Virus record (IMG/VR): IMGVR_UViG_3300020214_000142
Coordinates: 1-22,374 of that record
Source: a virus
Direction: 5' to 3' (one strand)
DNA length: 22,374 nucleotides
Below the pieces are notes generated by a model. It made no database searches. It had not been told where the DNA came from and was given only the letters and a program-made list of their open reading frames with translations. How positions within the stretch are numbered: position 1 is the stretch's first letter; each line of letters begins with the position of its first letter. Shown here piece after piece: positions 6,310 to 13,201 of this stretch. The translations under genes and the position numbers were made by a program.

Positions 6310-6427
6310 TAAAAACACACCATGTATATTATGTAGAAATGAATCAATATCAATAACAGGAAATAAATATTGTAGGGTGTGTTATATTGAAATGATAACT
6401 AACCTTATTCTAAGGATAAATTCCTAA
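6266..6427 (+). CDS. 53-residue zinc-ribbon microprotein
   Basis: A short frame starting at ATG 6266 encodes 53 residues with CILC (20-23) and CRVC (36-39), a clean CxxC-x12-CxxC zinc ribbon, then a hydrophobic C-terminus. It overlaps the previous gene by 44 bases and the convergent - strand gene by 18. The Cys pattern and the codons filling the gap between neighbours argue that it is real. The start is uncertain because no separate promoter is seen; translation coupling to the upstream gene is likely. Confidence 0.5.
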   Translation: MIQIKNHHQTDFIDNKNTPCILCRNESISITGNKYCRVCYIEMITNLILRINS

Positions 6428-6829
6428 AGATTTTAGTATGGTTACCAATTCACCCCTGCTTTTTTCGTTAACTTGATCCTTCCAAAGTTCGGGACAATCA
6501 TAAAACCAGACATCAACAACCACACAGTCGTTCCATTCTAGGGTTTTTCTTTGAACGATGTCTCTTTTGCTTGTTATATTACCAGTATGGTGTTTGTCCT
6601 GTATCCTAACCACTATGGTTTTTATTGGTAATTTAACGACTATATCCAGTGTTTCTTTTTCCTGTCTCTCTGTTACCGTGTCCACCCATTCACCCTTTAA
6701 AAGATTTTTAAACTTTACTTGAGTAAAATATTCTGCGGTATTTCCATAAATAGATTTAAGTATTTCTAACGCTGTTTTTTCGGCACACCCAATAATTTCA
6801 GTCATAATTAATAGTAAAATTACCAACAT
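6410..6829 (-). CDS. Possible PD-(D/E)XK nuclease-like protein
   Basis: The 139-residue protein has a helical N-terminus, then TLDIVVKL, VVRIQDKHH and DIVQRKTLEW followed by CVVVDVWFYD. The order beta-strand with Asp, strand with (Q)xK, and a later helix with QxxxxL resembles a compact PD-(D/E)XK nuclease core with Gln in place of the usual Glu. I consider this suggestive, not proven. The start at 6829 is supported by a TATA-like TTATAAATA on the - strand at 6852-6860, about 27 bases upstream; an internal ATG at 6805 is the alternative. It converges on the zinc-ribbon ORF at 6266 and is divergent from the HNH-like gene. Confidence 0.55.
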   Translation of the reverse strand: MLVILLLIMTEIIGCAEKTALEILKSIYGNTAEYFTQVKFKNLLKGEWVDTVTERQEKETLDIVVKLPIKTIVVRIQDKHHTGNITSKRDIVQRKTLEWNDCVVVDVWFYDCPELWKDQVNEKSRGELVTILKSLGIYP

Positions 6830-6891
6830 TTATGTTTTCCGAGACATATCTATTTATAATAAAACATCTCTAACAAAGCAAAGATTTAAAT

Positions 6892-7209
6892 ATGAAAAAA
6901 GAAATAATGGATAAACTAAAAAGAGAAATAGCTTATATGCCACAGTTTGATGGTAAGTGTTTTGTCTGTAATAAAAAATTTGGAAAGTGGTTTGTGTTTC
7001 ATCATAAAAAATACTTAAATAGTGATAAAATATACTCCGACTTTAAAGATTCGTGGTCATATAACGAATATGTATTACCTATTATAAAAAGAGACCCTAA
7101 CAGATTTGCATTGTTGTGTAAAAAACATCATCAATCAGTGGAAATGTTAAAAAGATTTAAAAAAGATAATCTTGATAGATTAATAAAGCTGGTTAAGGAC
7201 TCACAGTAA
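6892..7209 (+). CDS. HNH-like nuclease or zinc protein
   Basis: The 105-residue protein has C23-x2-C26 (CFVC), FHHKK with H37-H38, and CKKHH with C76, H79 and H80. The CxxC...HH...CxxH order is that of HNH endonucleases, in which the first HH pair includes the general base and the cysteines bind structural zinc. The spacing between the HH and the second CxxH is within the usual range. Viral HNH proteins act in DNA packaging or as homing nucleases; the terminase is far away here, so neither role is indicated. A TATA-like sequence lies within 40 bases upstream and is shared with the divergent gene. Confidence 0.65.
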   Translation: MKKEIMDKLKREIAYMPQFDGKCFVCNKKFGKWFVFHHKKYLNSDKIYSDFKDSWSYNEYVLPIIKRDPNRFALLCKKHHQSVEMLKRFKKDNLDRLIKLVKDSQ

Positions 7210-7217
7210 GATTTATT
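7210..7217 (+). promoter_or_regulatory. TATA box of the 7241 gene
   Basis: GATTTATT starts 31 bases before the GTG at 7241. Together with the lack of any ribosome-binding site this supports a leaderless GTG start. Confidence 0.5.
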
Positions 7218-7240
7218 ACAAGCTAGATGTATTATAAAAC

Positions 7241-7570
7241 GTGCCAAATTTTAAAGGTAAAATTAACCTATACATAAGCAGTGATGTAAAGCATATTTTT
7301 GAAGAGTTTGATAAGCTGAGACCTAATAATTTATCATTTAGCTCTTTTATAGTTTATGCAATTAATGAATACTTGAAAAATAAAAACAGGGGTTTTAAAA
7401 AAATGGCAAGTGATGAGAATGTGCAAGCTGATTATCTTTATTTGCTGGCACCAATGAATGATTGGGAGAGAGAAATACATTCTTTAACTGGTGATGAATT
7501 TAAGAAGGTTCACACTAGGGTTAGACAATTAAGCAACTTGGTTAATATAGAAGTGAATAAGAGAATATGA
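7241..7570 (+). CDS. Ribbon-helix-helix-like protein upstream of MCM
   Basis: This 109-residue protein starts at GTG 31 bases after the start of a TATA box. Residues 7-45 show a short strand (KINLYISS), a helix (KHIFEEFDKL), a turn and a second helix (FSSFIVYAINEYLK), the ribbon-helix-helix layout of small DNA-binding regulators. The C-terminal half is helical, rich in charge, and ends at an ATGA overlap with the MCM gene. It is therefore likely to be a regulator or DNA-binding partner expressed with the helicase. Alternative reading: a replication accessory protein without DNA binding. Confidence 0.6.
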   Translation: MPNFKGKINLYISSDVKHIFEEFDKLRPNNLSFSSFIVYAINEYLKNKNRGFKKMASDENVQADYLYLLAPMNDWEREIHSLTGDEFKKVHTRVRQLSNLVNIEVNKRI

Positions 7571-9522
7571 CTATGAATTATACCGATTCAGCTTTTAGAG
7601 ATCTAATTTATGAAAAACTAACATCTTATAAACACTCTAAAATTATTAGTGGTTTAAAACCAAATAGTATTTACTCATTAGATATTGAGAGTGAAGACTT
7701 TGTTAATATTTTTAGTATTAAACCAGATGGTTTTAAAGAAGCTGTTAAATCTGTAATCTTCAAAATATTATCAGAACAATATCTCCAAATTAATGTTGAA
7801 GAGGCATTTGCTGATTTACAAATAAAGTTAGTTGGTAAAGAGCCAATACAAATGCATGACATTAATTCAAGATATGAAAATACAGTTATAACATTTGACT
7901 GTATCATATCCGCAACAGATTCCCCGAAAACATATATAAAAAACGGTTTGGCTCACTGTCCAAGTTGTTTTATTGAGGAAGAAGTTAAATGTGATTTTGA
8001 AAAAAAACTAGTATTACCAATATGTTTAAATCAAGCATGTAAGAAGTCAAAGATGATTTTAAGTTCTAATAAAGTTGTTACTGATGATGTGCAGGTTTTG
8101 TTTTTACAGGAACAATTAGAAAACGCCAAACATAGTTCACCCGTATTATTTATGGGTAAGGTATATGGAAATGATGTAAGTACATCATATGTTGGACAAA
8201 AGAAAAGAATCACTGGTATCTTTAGATCTATCATAGATGAACAAACAAATGAGAATGATGTGTATATTGATGTGTTATCAATCAATAATCTAGAAGAAGA
8301 AGCGGAAATACTTCCAACGGTTGAAGAAGAAAAAAATCTAAGATTAGAAGCGCAAAAATCAGAATACATAGAAAACCTGATAGGAAGTTTTGCCCCGAAC
8401 ATATATGGAATGAAAAATATTAAATTATCCATATTACTACAACTTGTGGGTAGTGTGAAAAGTAATAGGCGTTCTGATATTAACATATTTTTAGTTGGTG
8501 ACCCATCTATGGCTAAATCGGAGTTGTTAAAGTATGCAAAAAAAATTACAAAAAAATCAATTTATACATCTGGTCGTGGTACTTCGGCTGCGGGTTTAAC
8601 CATAGCGGTTGTAAAGATTAATGATAGATTTGTTGCTCAGGCTGGAATATTACCACTATGTAATGGTGGTTATGCTATGATTGATGAGTTTGATAAGATG
8701 AATAAAGATGATAGAAGTGCCATGCATGAGGCTATGGAACAACAGACAGTTAGTATTGCCAAGGCTGGTATCGTACTAAGCTTGCCAACTAATACATCAA
8801 TACTCGCAGCAGCCAATCCAAAATACGGTGCATACGACCCAGATAGCACACTGAGAGATAATGTGGACATACCAGTACCCCTATTATCAAGGTTTGATTT
8901 GATCTGGTTGATAAGAGACACGGTTAATGTAACAGAAGACATGTTAAAAGCAACACATATTATTGATTCGTTTGAAACAGATGACTCGACAAAAAAACAG
9001 ACTAAATTTAATGAGGATATGATGAGGAAGCTGTTAAATTTAGCAAAACACCAAATACCAAAGTTAAATGATGATGTAAAAACAGAAATAATTAAAATTT
9101 ATAATCAAATGAGAGCAGCATCTAATTCTGACGAATTACCAGTTGGTGTTAGGCAATTAGAATCTTTGATTAGATTATCATATGCGTTAGCCAAACTAAA
9201 ATTAAAAGATTTTGTAGATGTTGAAGATATAACTGAAGTGAAAACTTTGATAGAAGCCATGTATAATTCATTCAGTCTTACAATAAGTTCTAGTTCAAGA
9301 CAGCAAATTTTAACTGGAACCACGAAAGAAAACAAACAACATTTGGCAGAAAAAATTTGGGTGGATTGTGAAGATGATAGTGGTAATGTGAACATTGTAG
9401 ACTTTATGAATAATCTAGTTAAAGGTGGATTTGAACCATTTGAAGCAAAAAAGTTATTTGGTACTTGGGAGAGATATAATCATATAAAACTTAACAGTAA
9501 CGGTACATACAGAAAGGCATAA
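7567..9522 (+). CDS. mcm: MCM replicative helicase
   Basis: The 651-residue protein has the full MCM layout. An N-terminal domain with a zinc site (CPSC at about 137-140, later CLNQACKK) is followed by an OB fold and the AAA+ core. Walker A is GDPSMAKS (K317), Walker B is AMIDEFDKM, sensor 1 is AAANPKYG, and the arginine finger is LLSRFD. A C-terminal winged-helix-like region follows. Archaeal MCM is a hexameric 3'-5' helicase that unwinds DNA at the fork. Length is close to cellular archaeal MCMs, so the gene appears intact. ATG at 7567 overlaps the previous stop; a second ATG at 7573 is possible. RadA follows 24 bases later. A virus-encoded MCM indicates its own replication initiation or helicase loading. 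Confidence 0.95.
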   Translation: MTMNYTDSAFRDLIYEKLTSYKHSKIISGLKPNSIYSLDIESEDFVNIFSIKPDGFKEAVKSVIFKILSEQYLQINVEEAFADLQIKLVGKEPIQMHDINSRYENTVITFDCIISATDSPKTYIKNGLAHCPSCFIEEEVKCDFEKKLVLPICLNQACKKSKMILSSNKVVTDDVQVLFLQEQLENAKHSSPVLFMGKVYGNDVSTSYVGQKKRITGIFRSIIDEQTNENDVYIDVLSINNLEEEAEILPTVEEEKNLRLEAQKSEYIENLIGSFAPNIYGMKNIKLSILLQLVGSVKSNRRSDINIFLVGDPSMAKSELLKYAKKITKKSIYTSGRGTSAAGLTIAVVKINDRFVAQAGILPLCNGGYAMIDEFDKMNKDDRSAMHEAMEQQTVSIAKAGIVLSLPTNTSILAAANPKYGAYDPDSTLRDNVDIPVPLLSRFDLIWLIRDTVNVTEDMLKATHIIDSFETDDSTKKQTKFNEDMMRKLLNLAKHQIPKLNDDVKTEIIKIYNQMRAASNSDELPVGVRQLESLIRLSYALAKLKLKDFVDVEDITEVKTLIEAMYNSFSLTISSSSRQQILTGTTKENKQHLAEKIWVDCEDDSGNVNIVDFMNNLVKGGFEPFEAKKLFGTWERYNHIKLNSNGTYRKA

Positions 9523-9546
9523 TAATAGGGTGCAACATTTTAAAAC

Positions 9547-10515
9547 GTGGAAGAAATTAACCTAGCGGTATCCCAACTAGATGGAGTGGGTTCAGTTACC
9601 GAAAAAAAATTAAATGCTTTTGGTGTCAATACTATTTTAGATATTTGTGTTAGAGGTTCTGCTGAGGTTGCAGAGATAACGGGTGTCGGTAGAGAAAAAG
9701 CAGACCAGTGGTCTTTTAATGCTCAAAAAATATTAGAGGAGACAGGATTAATACGAAAATCTGATATGGGAACTTTAGAATTAATGGAGTATCAAGAGAA
9801 CTATCCCACGCTAGCAACACAGTGTAAAAATGTAGATAATTTAATGGGTGGTGGCATAAAACCAGAAGCAACCTATGAAGTATATGGTGAGTTTGGTAGC
9901 GGTAAAACACAATTCTGTAATTCATTAACGGTAGAAGCAATAAGACAGGGAATGAATGTAATTTGGGTAGACTGCGAAGACACGTTTAGACCTACGAGAA
10001 TATTTGAAATACTTAAAGCCAGAGAATATGTAAAAGAAAAACAAGACGCAAAGGAAATGTTAGAGAGAATCAAGTACTTTTATACCCCTAATACTGAATT
10101 ACTAATGGGCACGATTAATAATCTGTCAAAAACAATGCTGGACTTTAAGCCTAGAATGATAGTAATAGACGGTGCTATAGGACAATTTAGAGAAGAATAT
10201 CTTGGGCGTGGAACTTTGGCAGATAGGCAGAATCAGATTAAGAGATTAATGACTCATCTGAAAAACATAACTTACTACTTTAGATGTACCGTTGTATTTA
10301 CTAACCAAGTACAAGCAGATCCATCAACGATGTTTGGTGATCCAATCAAGCCGATTGGTGGTAATGTTGTAGGTCATGCTAGTACCCATAGAATTTATTT
10401 TAAGAAAGCGGGTAAGAAAAGAATAGCTCGAATGGTAGATTCACCAGAATATCCAATGGCAGATGCCGAATTTTTACTTAATATGGAAGGTATTTCAGAC
10501 CCAGAAGATAAATAA
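9547..10515 (+). CDS. radA: RadA recombinase
   Basis: The 322-residue protein begins with a helix-hairpin-helix domain (two GVG turns within residues 1-60). It continues with the RecA/Rad51 core: Walker A GEFGSGKT (114-121), Walker B ending at D208 in MIVIDG, and the L2 region FTNQVQ...GGNVVGHAS. RadA forms filaments on single-stranded DNA and catalyses strand exchange. The start is GTG at 9547, which removes any need for a Shine-Dalgarno sequence. The last codons (SDPEDK) and the sequence downstream are partly duplicated at 10681-10750. With MCM it forms the replication and recombination module. Confidence 0.95.
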   Translation: MEEINLAVSQLDGVGSVTEKKLNAFGVNTILDICVRGSAEVAEITGVGREKADQWSFNAQKILEETGLIRKSDMGTLELMEYQENYPTLATQCKNVDNLMGGGIKPEATYEVYGEFGSGKTQFCNSLTVEAIRQGMNVIWVDCEDTFRPTRIFEILKAREYVKEKQDAKEMLERIKYFYTPNTELLMGTINNLSKTMLDFKPRMIVIDGAIGQFREEYLGRGTLADRQNQIKRLMTHLKNITYYFRCTVVFTNQVQADPSTMFGDPIKPIGGNVVGHASTHRIYFKKAGKKRIARMVDSPEYPMADAEFLLNMEGISDPEDK

Positions 10516-10565
10516 ATTTATAAAGACCTAAAAAAACACAATTTATGATTTGGAAATGTTGTGGG
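10496..10565 (+). repeat. 70-bp direct repeat, copy A (radA tail, promoter, ORF start)
   Basis: This stretch and 10681-10750 match at all but about six of 70 positions. The repeat includes the end of radA, a TATA box (10517-10524) and the first codons of a zinc microprotein (MI-W/C-KCCG). The offset is 185 bases. Confidence 0.8.
10517..10524 (+). promoter_or_regulatory. TATA box in repeat copy A
   Basis: TTTATAAA starts 28 bases before the ATG at 10545. Confidence 0.55.
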
Positions 10566-10595
10566 CGGTGTTTAAAAAATGACGTGTGGTTGTAA
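10545..10595 (+). pseudogene. Truncated copy of the MICKCCG zinc microprotein
   Basis: The 16-codon frame starts like the gene at 10731 (M-I-x-K-C-C-G) but ends early. It lies directly behind the promoter in copy A of the 70-bp repeat. It is most simply a decayed or incomplete duplicate of the 10731 gene; a functional 16-residue peptide cannot be excluded. Confidence 0.4.
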
Positions 10596-10716
10596 ATGTT
10601 TAGAAAATTATTCGATTGTTCACTGTGCTTGCAAATGTCAATCTACATTTTTAGAAAAATCGGTGAGTGATAATGCATGTCAGACCCAGAAAATGAATAA
10701 ATTTATAAAGACCTAA
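10579..10716 (+). CDS. 45-residue Cys-rich microprotein
   Basis: The ATG at 10579 opens a frame encoding C-x-C-x-C at residues 3-7 and again C-x-C-x-C at 16-20, with a His just before the second cluster. The spacing is regular and fits a small metal-binding knuckle. The C-terminal third is read through the second 70-bp repeat copy in a frame unrelated to radA and may be a recent extension. It overlaps the truncated 10545 frame out of phase. It is probably made from the promoter in repeat copy A. Confidence 0.45.
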   Translation: MTCGCKCLENYSIVHCACKCQSTFLEKSVSDNACQTQKMNKFIKT

Positions 10717-10750
10717 AAAAGACATAGTTTATGATTTGTAAATGTTGTGG
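10681..10750 (+). repeat. 70-bp direct repeat, copy B
   Basis: Second copy of 10496-10565. It still encodes a remnant of the radA C-terminus (SDPENE then stop against SDPEDK in the gene), the TATA box at 10702-10709 and the start of the intact zinc microprotein at 10731. This shows the unit arose by duplication of the radA end with its downstream promoter. Confidence 0.8.
10702..10709 (+). promoter_or_regulatory. TATA box in repeat copy B
   Basis: TTTATAAA starts 29 bases before the ATG at 10731. Confidence 0.55.
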
Positions 10751-10832
10751 TAAAAAATTAGAAATGTACGAGCATGTTTTTTGTCATAATCAAATCTGTT
10801 TAACAAATAGAATGAAAAAAAATACATTTTAG
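10731..10832 (+). CDS. 33-residue zinc microprotein (MICKCCGKK)
   Basis: The frame encodes 33 residues with C3, C5 and C6 near the start and C18, H19 and C23 later, enough ligands for one zinc ion. The leaderless promoter 29 bases upstream and conservation of the first codons in the duplicated copy argue for a real gene. The stop codon touches the AGGCGTTTTTAAC element at 10831. Role unknown. Confidence 0.5.
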   Translation: MICKCCGKKLEMYEHVFCHNQICLTNRMKKNTF

Positions 10833-10890
10833 GCGTTTTTAACTATGCGCATACTACGCATACTACGCATAATGCGCATATAAAAAAGTT
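10831..10890. repeat. Palindrome with four 9-bp tandem repeats and shared 13-mer
   Basis: AGGCGTTTTTAAC (10831-10843, identical to 5463-5475) is followed by four 9-mers: TATGCGCAT, ACTACGCAT, ACTACGCAT and AATGCGCAT (10844-10879). The outer units form a perfect 9-bp inverted pair (10844-10852 with 10872-10880), extended by TTTTT/AAAAA. The element sits between convergent genes ending at 10832 (+) and 10889 (-). It may be a two-way terminator, a set of protein-binding iterons, or part of a replication origin near mcm and radA. Confidence 0.75.
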
Positions 10891-11038
10891 AGTGGAGTGG
10901 ACTGAGTGGTTTTTCAGATTCAAACCAAGTTTTAATTCCTTGTTTTTCTAAGTGTTGAACCAGTTTACTTGCTTTGTCCATAGGAAGTAAAGATTTTAAA
11001 ACATCATTGTTTTTTTTCCAACAAATATTGATGAACAT
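10889..11038 (-). CDS. 49-residue hypothetical protein
   Basis: The - strand frame from ATG 11038 encodes 49 residues, basic and helical, with the stretch MDKASKLVQHLEKQGIKTWFE. A TATA-like ATTTAAAT at about 11062-11069 lies 24-31 bases upstream, right for a leaderless transcript. The stop codon lies just outside the palindromic repeat element. The helix-strand end pattern resembles small peptides that recognise protein partners, but no family is recognised. Confidence 0.5.
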   Translation of the reverse strand: MFINICWKKNNDVLKSLLPMDKASKLVQHLEKQGIKTWFESEKPLSPLH

Positions 11039-11103
11039 TGTAACCCTATGATTGCTTCTTATTTAAATTATTCGTTCTAAGTTTTATAAAAAGAAATATA
11101 AAT

Positions 11104-11382
11104 TTACGGATAATAAAGAAACGAACAATCACATCTGCATTTCAAACGTGTCACTTTTTTTCCATTTGAAAGTTCTTCAAGTAATCTTGTTAGTGTTCTA
11201 TGTGAGACTGGATTGTTAAGTTTTTGCTCTATTTCTTTTGCTGTGATTCCATTCTTGCTTGTCTTAATTACCTTCCAAATTTTGTATCTAGTATTTTCTT
11301 CTGGTAAGGTTTTTTTTTCGGTGGAATTTATAATTGAATTTACCGTTTCTACATTGAGTGGTTTTCCTAATGGTCTAGTCAT
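11104..11382 (-). CDS. Winged-helix DNA-binding protein
   Basis: From the ATG at 11382 the product has 92 residues. Residues 30-80 carry a helix-turn-helix with the phrase GITAKEIEQKL and then SHRTLTRLLEEL as recognition helix, followed by a basic wing and a C-terminal KCRCDCSFLYY. The last part could bind metal through its three cysteines. This is typical of small archaeal transcription regulators. The ATG overlaps the end of the upstream metallophosphoesterase gene by 8 bases, so the two are co-expressed. An upstream in-frame start at 11412 would lengthen the overlap and is less likely. Confidence 0.65.
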   Translation of the reverse strand: MTRPLGKPLNVETVNSIINSTEKKTLPEENTRYKIWKVIKTSKNGITAKEIEQKLNNPVSHRTLTRLLEELSNGKKVTRLKCRCDCSFLYYP

Positions 11383-12175
11383 GCCCGTATATGTCTCCTG
11401 TATATGGATCAAAGGTTATTGTAATAGTACCGACTCTTTTTGCTTCTTTAGGATTGATTTCTACATATGAATCTATGCCTTTTTCATATCCTCTTAAAAA
11501 CGTTCCAGTATTACCCATAAGTACCTTTTTCTCTACTGGTAAATTATGTTTTCTATCGTATCCAGTTCTAACTATTGGTCTTACCCAAGTATCGTGGTTG
11601 TGTCCCATAAGTACCACATCACAGTCAAAGTCTCCAGTTATAGCTTTCATTCTATTGACAGCACCACCAGCTTGTAAACCAGAATATCCACCATGCATGG
11701 AAAGGATTAAATAATTTCTTATCTCTTGTTCATTGTAAGTAAACGTTAAACTTGTGTAAGCCAATCTTCCCAGATATGGAAGGTTTAGAGGTTTACAAAA
11801 ATCAGATATGAACCTTTTTTGATTTATTGTTTTCCATTCGTGATTGCCAGCATGAAGTCCCAATGTTTTTCCTGCAATCGGTTTCCAATATTCTAAAAAT
11901 TCCTCAGTTTGTTCTTCTGTAGTTAACATTTTTCGATCAATCGTTTCTGGATTCCAGCGTTTATCTACACTACCATTAGCGAAAGCCATCACATTGTCGA
12001 TATAGTCGCCCATACCTATCGTGATATATGAGTCATTTTTTATTATAAAGTTAATATTTTTTTTAAACTTATCAACATCACAACCTAAATTGCCAAGATG
12101 AATATCACCGAGCGGTCTTAAATGTATTTGAGAATCTTTTTTGGGTAGTTCTATTGTTTTTCTTATACAGAACAC
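11375..12175 (-). CDS. Calcineurin-like metallophosphoesterase
   Basis: The 266-residue protein has all motifs of the binuclear metallophosphoesterase fold: D24-x-H26 in GDIHLG, D57 in GDYID, N111-H112 in GNHEW, H161 in MHGG and GHNH at 191-194 (H192 and H194). These residues bind two metal ions and hydrolyse phosphoesters such as cyclic nucleotides, nucleic acids or phosphoproteins. Start codon is GTG at 12175, with a TATA-like sequence (ATTAATATA on the - strand) about 25 bases upstream. It is followed by the winged-helix gene with an 8-base overlap. Substrate unknown; viral relatives may process DNA ends or signalling nucleotides. Confidence 0.85.
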   Translation of the reverse strand: MFCIRKTIELPKKDSQIHLRPLGDIHLGNLGCDVDKFKKNINFIIKNDSYITIGMGDYIDNVMAFANGSVDKRWNPETIDRKMLTTEEQTEEFLEYWKPIAGKTLGLHAGNHEWKTINQKRFISDFCKPLNLPYLGRLAYTSLTFTYNEQEIRNYLILSMHGGYSGLQAGGAVNRMKAITGDFDCDVVLMGHNHDTWVRPIVRTGYDRKHNLPVEKKVLMGNTGTFLRGYEKGIDSYVEINPKEAKRVGTITITFDPYTGDIYGHD

Positions 12176-12210
12176 GATTAGTTAATATTATAGCTTCTAT
12201 ATTAATGTTG

Positions 12211-12432
12211 CTAAAATTCGCAGCGTGGTTTAAGAATAATAACATCAGTTTCTTTCACATAAAACTTTTTTAAACAATAACTGTTTAACCAACCCCAATC
12301 ATGCCTTTGTTCAGAGTTTTCAGGCATTGGTTTGTTGATAATCGGCAAATTAATTTTGTCATCTGTTAACAAATCATTTAAAAACCAACCTAAAATCCCA
12401 AATAAAATTATTAGCGTTAATATCAAGTACAT
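12211..12432 (-). CDS. Small membrane-anchored protein
   Basis: The 73-residue product begins with a hydrophobic helix (LILTLIILFGILGWFL, residues 3-18), then a polar domain of about 50 residues with Trp and Cys (WGWLNSYC, LKPRC). This suits a single N-terminal membrane anchor with a small exposed domain. An AT-rich box around 12456-12464 lies about 27 bases upstream and overlaps the promoter of the divergent gene at 12472. Possible roles include a spanin-like or host-envelope function; no evidence favours one. Confidence 0.5.
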   Translation of the reverse strand: MYLILTLIILFGILGWFLNDLLTDDKINLPIINKPMPENSEQRHDWGWLNSYCLKKFYVKETDVIILKPRCEF

Positions 12433-12471
12433 ATAGAAAGGTTTAAATATGGTATTATTTATTGATAACTT

Positions 12472-12753
12472 ATGAAATATTTAGCTACCTTTATCAAAGG
12501 TAAAGAAGGAAATGCAGCCAGAGAAGGATCAGTTCTAACTGTTCAAGTAGAAGGTGCTCATTTTATCAGTGGCGCAGTTTATCAGAAAGGTTCACCAATA
12601 ATAGCCTTTCAAACTGAAGCTGGTGATGACAGTGTAGACATTCTATTGAAAAGGAAAAACAGATCAATTAAAGGTAGAGCAATGCTAAAGGTGCGGGCTT
12701 ATGATTCTTGCTGGCGTGGAGCTGGTTGGAATGATGAGTTCGACATCATTTAA
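12472..12753 (+). CDS. Small beta-rich hypothetical protein
   Basis: This 93-residue protein is predicted to be mainly beta strand: repeated short alternating hydrophobic stretches such as YLATFIKG, SVLTVQVEG and SPIIAFQTE. A TATA box (TTTAAATA, about 12441-12448) lies about 30 bases upstream, and the gene is divergent from the membrane protein. There is no Cys cluster or catalytic motif. It could be a small structural or nucleic-acid-binding barrel. Function unknown. Confidence 0.6.
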   Translation: MKYLATFIKGKEGNAAREGSVLTVQVEGAHFISGAVYQKGSPIIAFQTEAGDDSVDILLKRKNRSIKGRAMLKVRAYDSCWRGAGWNDEFDII

Positions 12754-12769
12754 TTTTTTTGTGATTAAT

Positions 12770-13120
12770 ATGATAGAAGACTGTCCAGATTTTAAAACCG
12801 CTTTTAAAAAAGTTGGTGGTGAGGAACTACAGCCAAAAACATTTCAAGATGCCGTTAGGTTAATAACTGACGCATTAGCTCTTATGGTTATTTCAAAAAA
12901 TCACAAATATGGAAAAAAGAACATAAATGATTTAGGTCAGATCGGAATTTTTTGCAGGGTTTATGACAAAACTAGCAGACTTCGTGAGCATTTTGTCAAC
13001 CAAGTTGAGTTGGGAAAAGAGGGAACATTTGATTCTTTTGCCGATTTAGCTGGATATGGTGTTGTTGATTTATTGTATGAAATTGGTTGGTATAATTTGG
13101 AGTTGAAAAATGAAAAATAA
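12770..13120 (+). CDS. DUF1599/Nmad1-like phage protein
   Basis: The core phrase KYGKKNINDLG followed by GIFCRVYDKTSRLREH and DSFADLAGYGVVDLL matches the DUF1599 family, also named nucleotide-modification-associated domain 1, found in T4-like and many marine phages. Members sit near enzymes of modified nucleotide metabolism, but the exact chemistry is not established. The start is set at ATG 12770 (116 residues), 16 bases after the preceding stop; a GTG at 12761 is possible. A longer frame from 12701 would overlap the previous gene by 53 bases and adds a non-conserved stretch. The 3' end overlaps the next microprotein by 11 bases. Confidence 0.7.
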   Translation: MIEDCPDFKTAFKKVGGEELQPKTFQDAVRLITDALALMVISKNHKYGKKNINDLGQIGIFCRVYDKTSRLREHFVNQVELGKEGTFDSFADLAGYGVVDLLYEIGWYNLELKNEK

Positions 13121-13196
13121 TTTTTGTATTATTTGTGGTTCAGAAGTCTACACAGTAAATCATACGTCATATGTTATATGTGATGAACACACTTAG
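13110..13196 (+). CDS. 28-residue zinc-knuckle microprotein
   Basis: The frame from ATG 13110 encodes 28 residues with CIIC at 6-9 and CDEH at 24-27, a CxxC...CxxH zinc knuckle. It overlaps the preceding gene by 11 bases and stops 5 bases before the next ATG, so it fills the gap exactly. No family known. Microproteins of this size are easy to overlook; the Cys/His spacing is the support. Confidence 0.5.
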   Translation: MKNNFCIICGSEVYTVNHTSYVICDEHT

Positions 13197-13201
13197 TTAG
13201 T

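Noticed and set aside
8031-8486. Antisense reading frame within mcm
   Set aside because: Long antisense frames here and in the VWA, radA and terminase genes have hydrophobic, Ser/Phe-rich translations typical of shadows of AT-rich coding sequence.
10844-10880. CRISPR array
   Set aside because: The units are 9 bp with no spacers between them; this is a short tandem or palindromic repeat.
10515-10900. Integration site or integrase remnant
   Set aside because: The direct repeats here are explained by duplication of the radA tail and promoter; no integrase gene or tRNA end is present.
12701-12769. Upstream extension of the DUF1599-like gene
   Set aside because: It would overlap the previous gene by 53 bases and its residues are not part of the recognisable domain; ATG 12770 is preferred.
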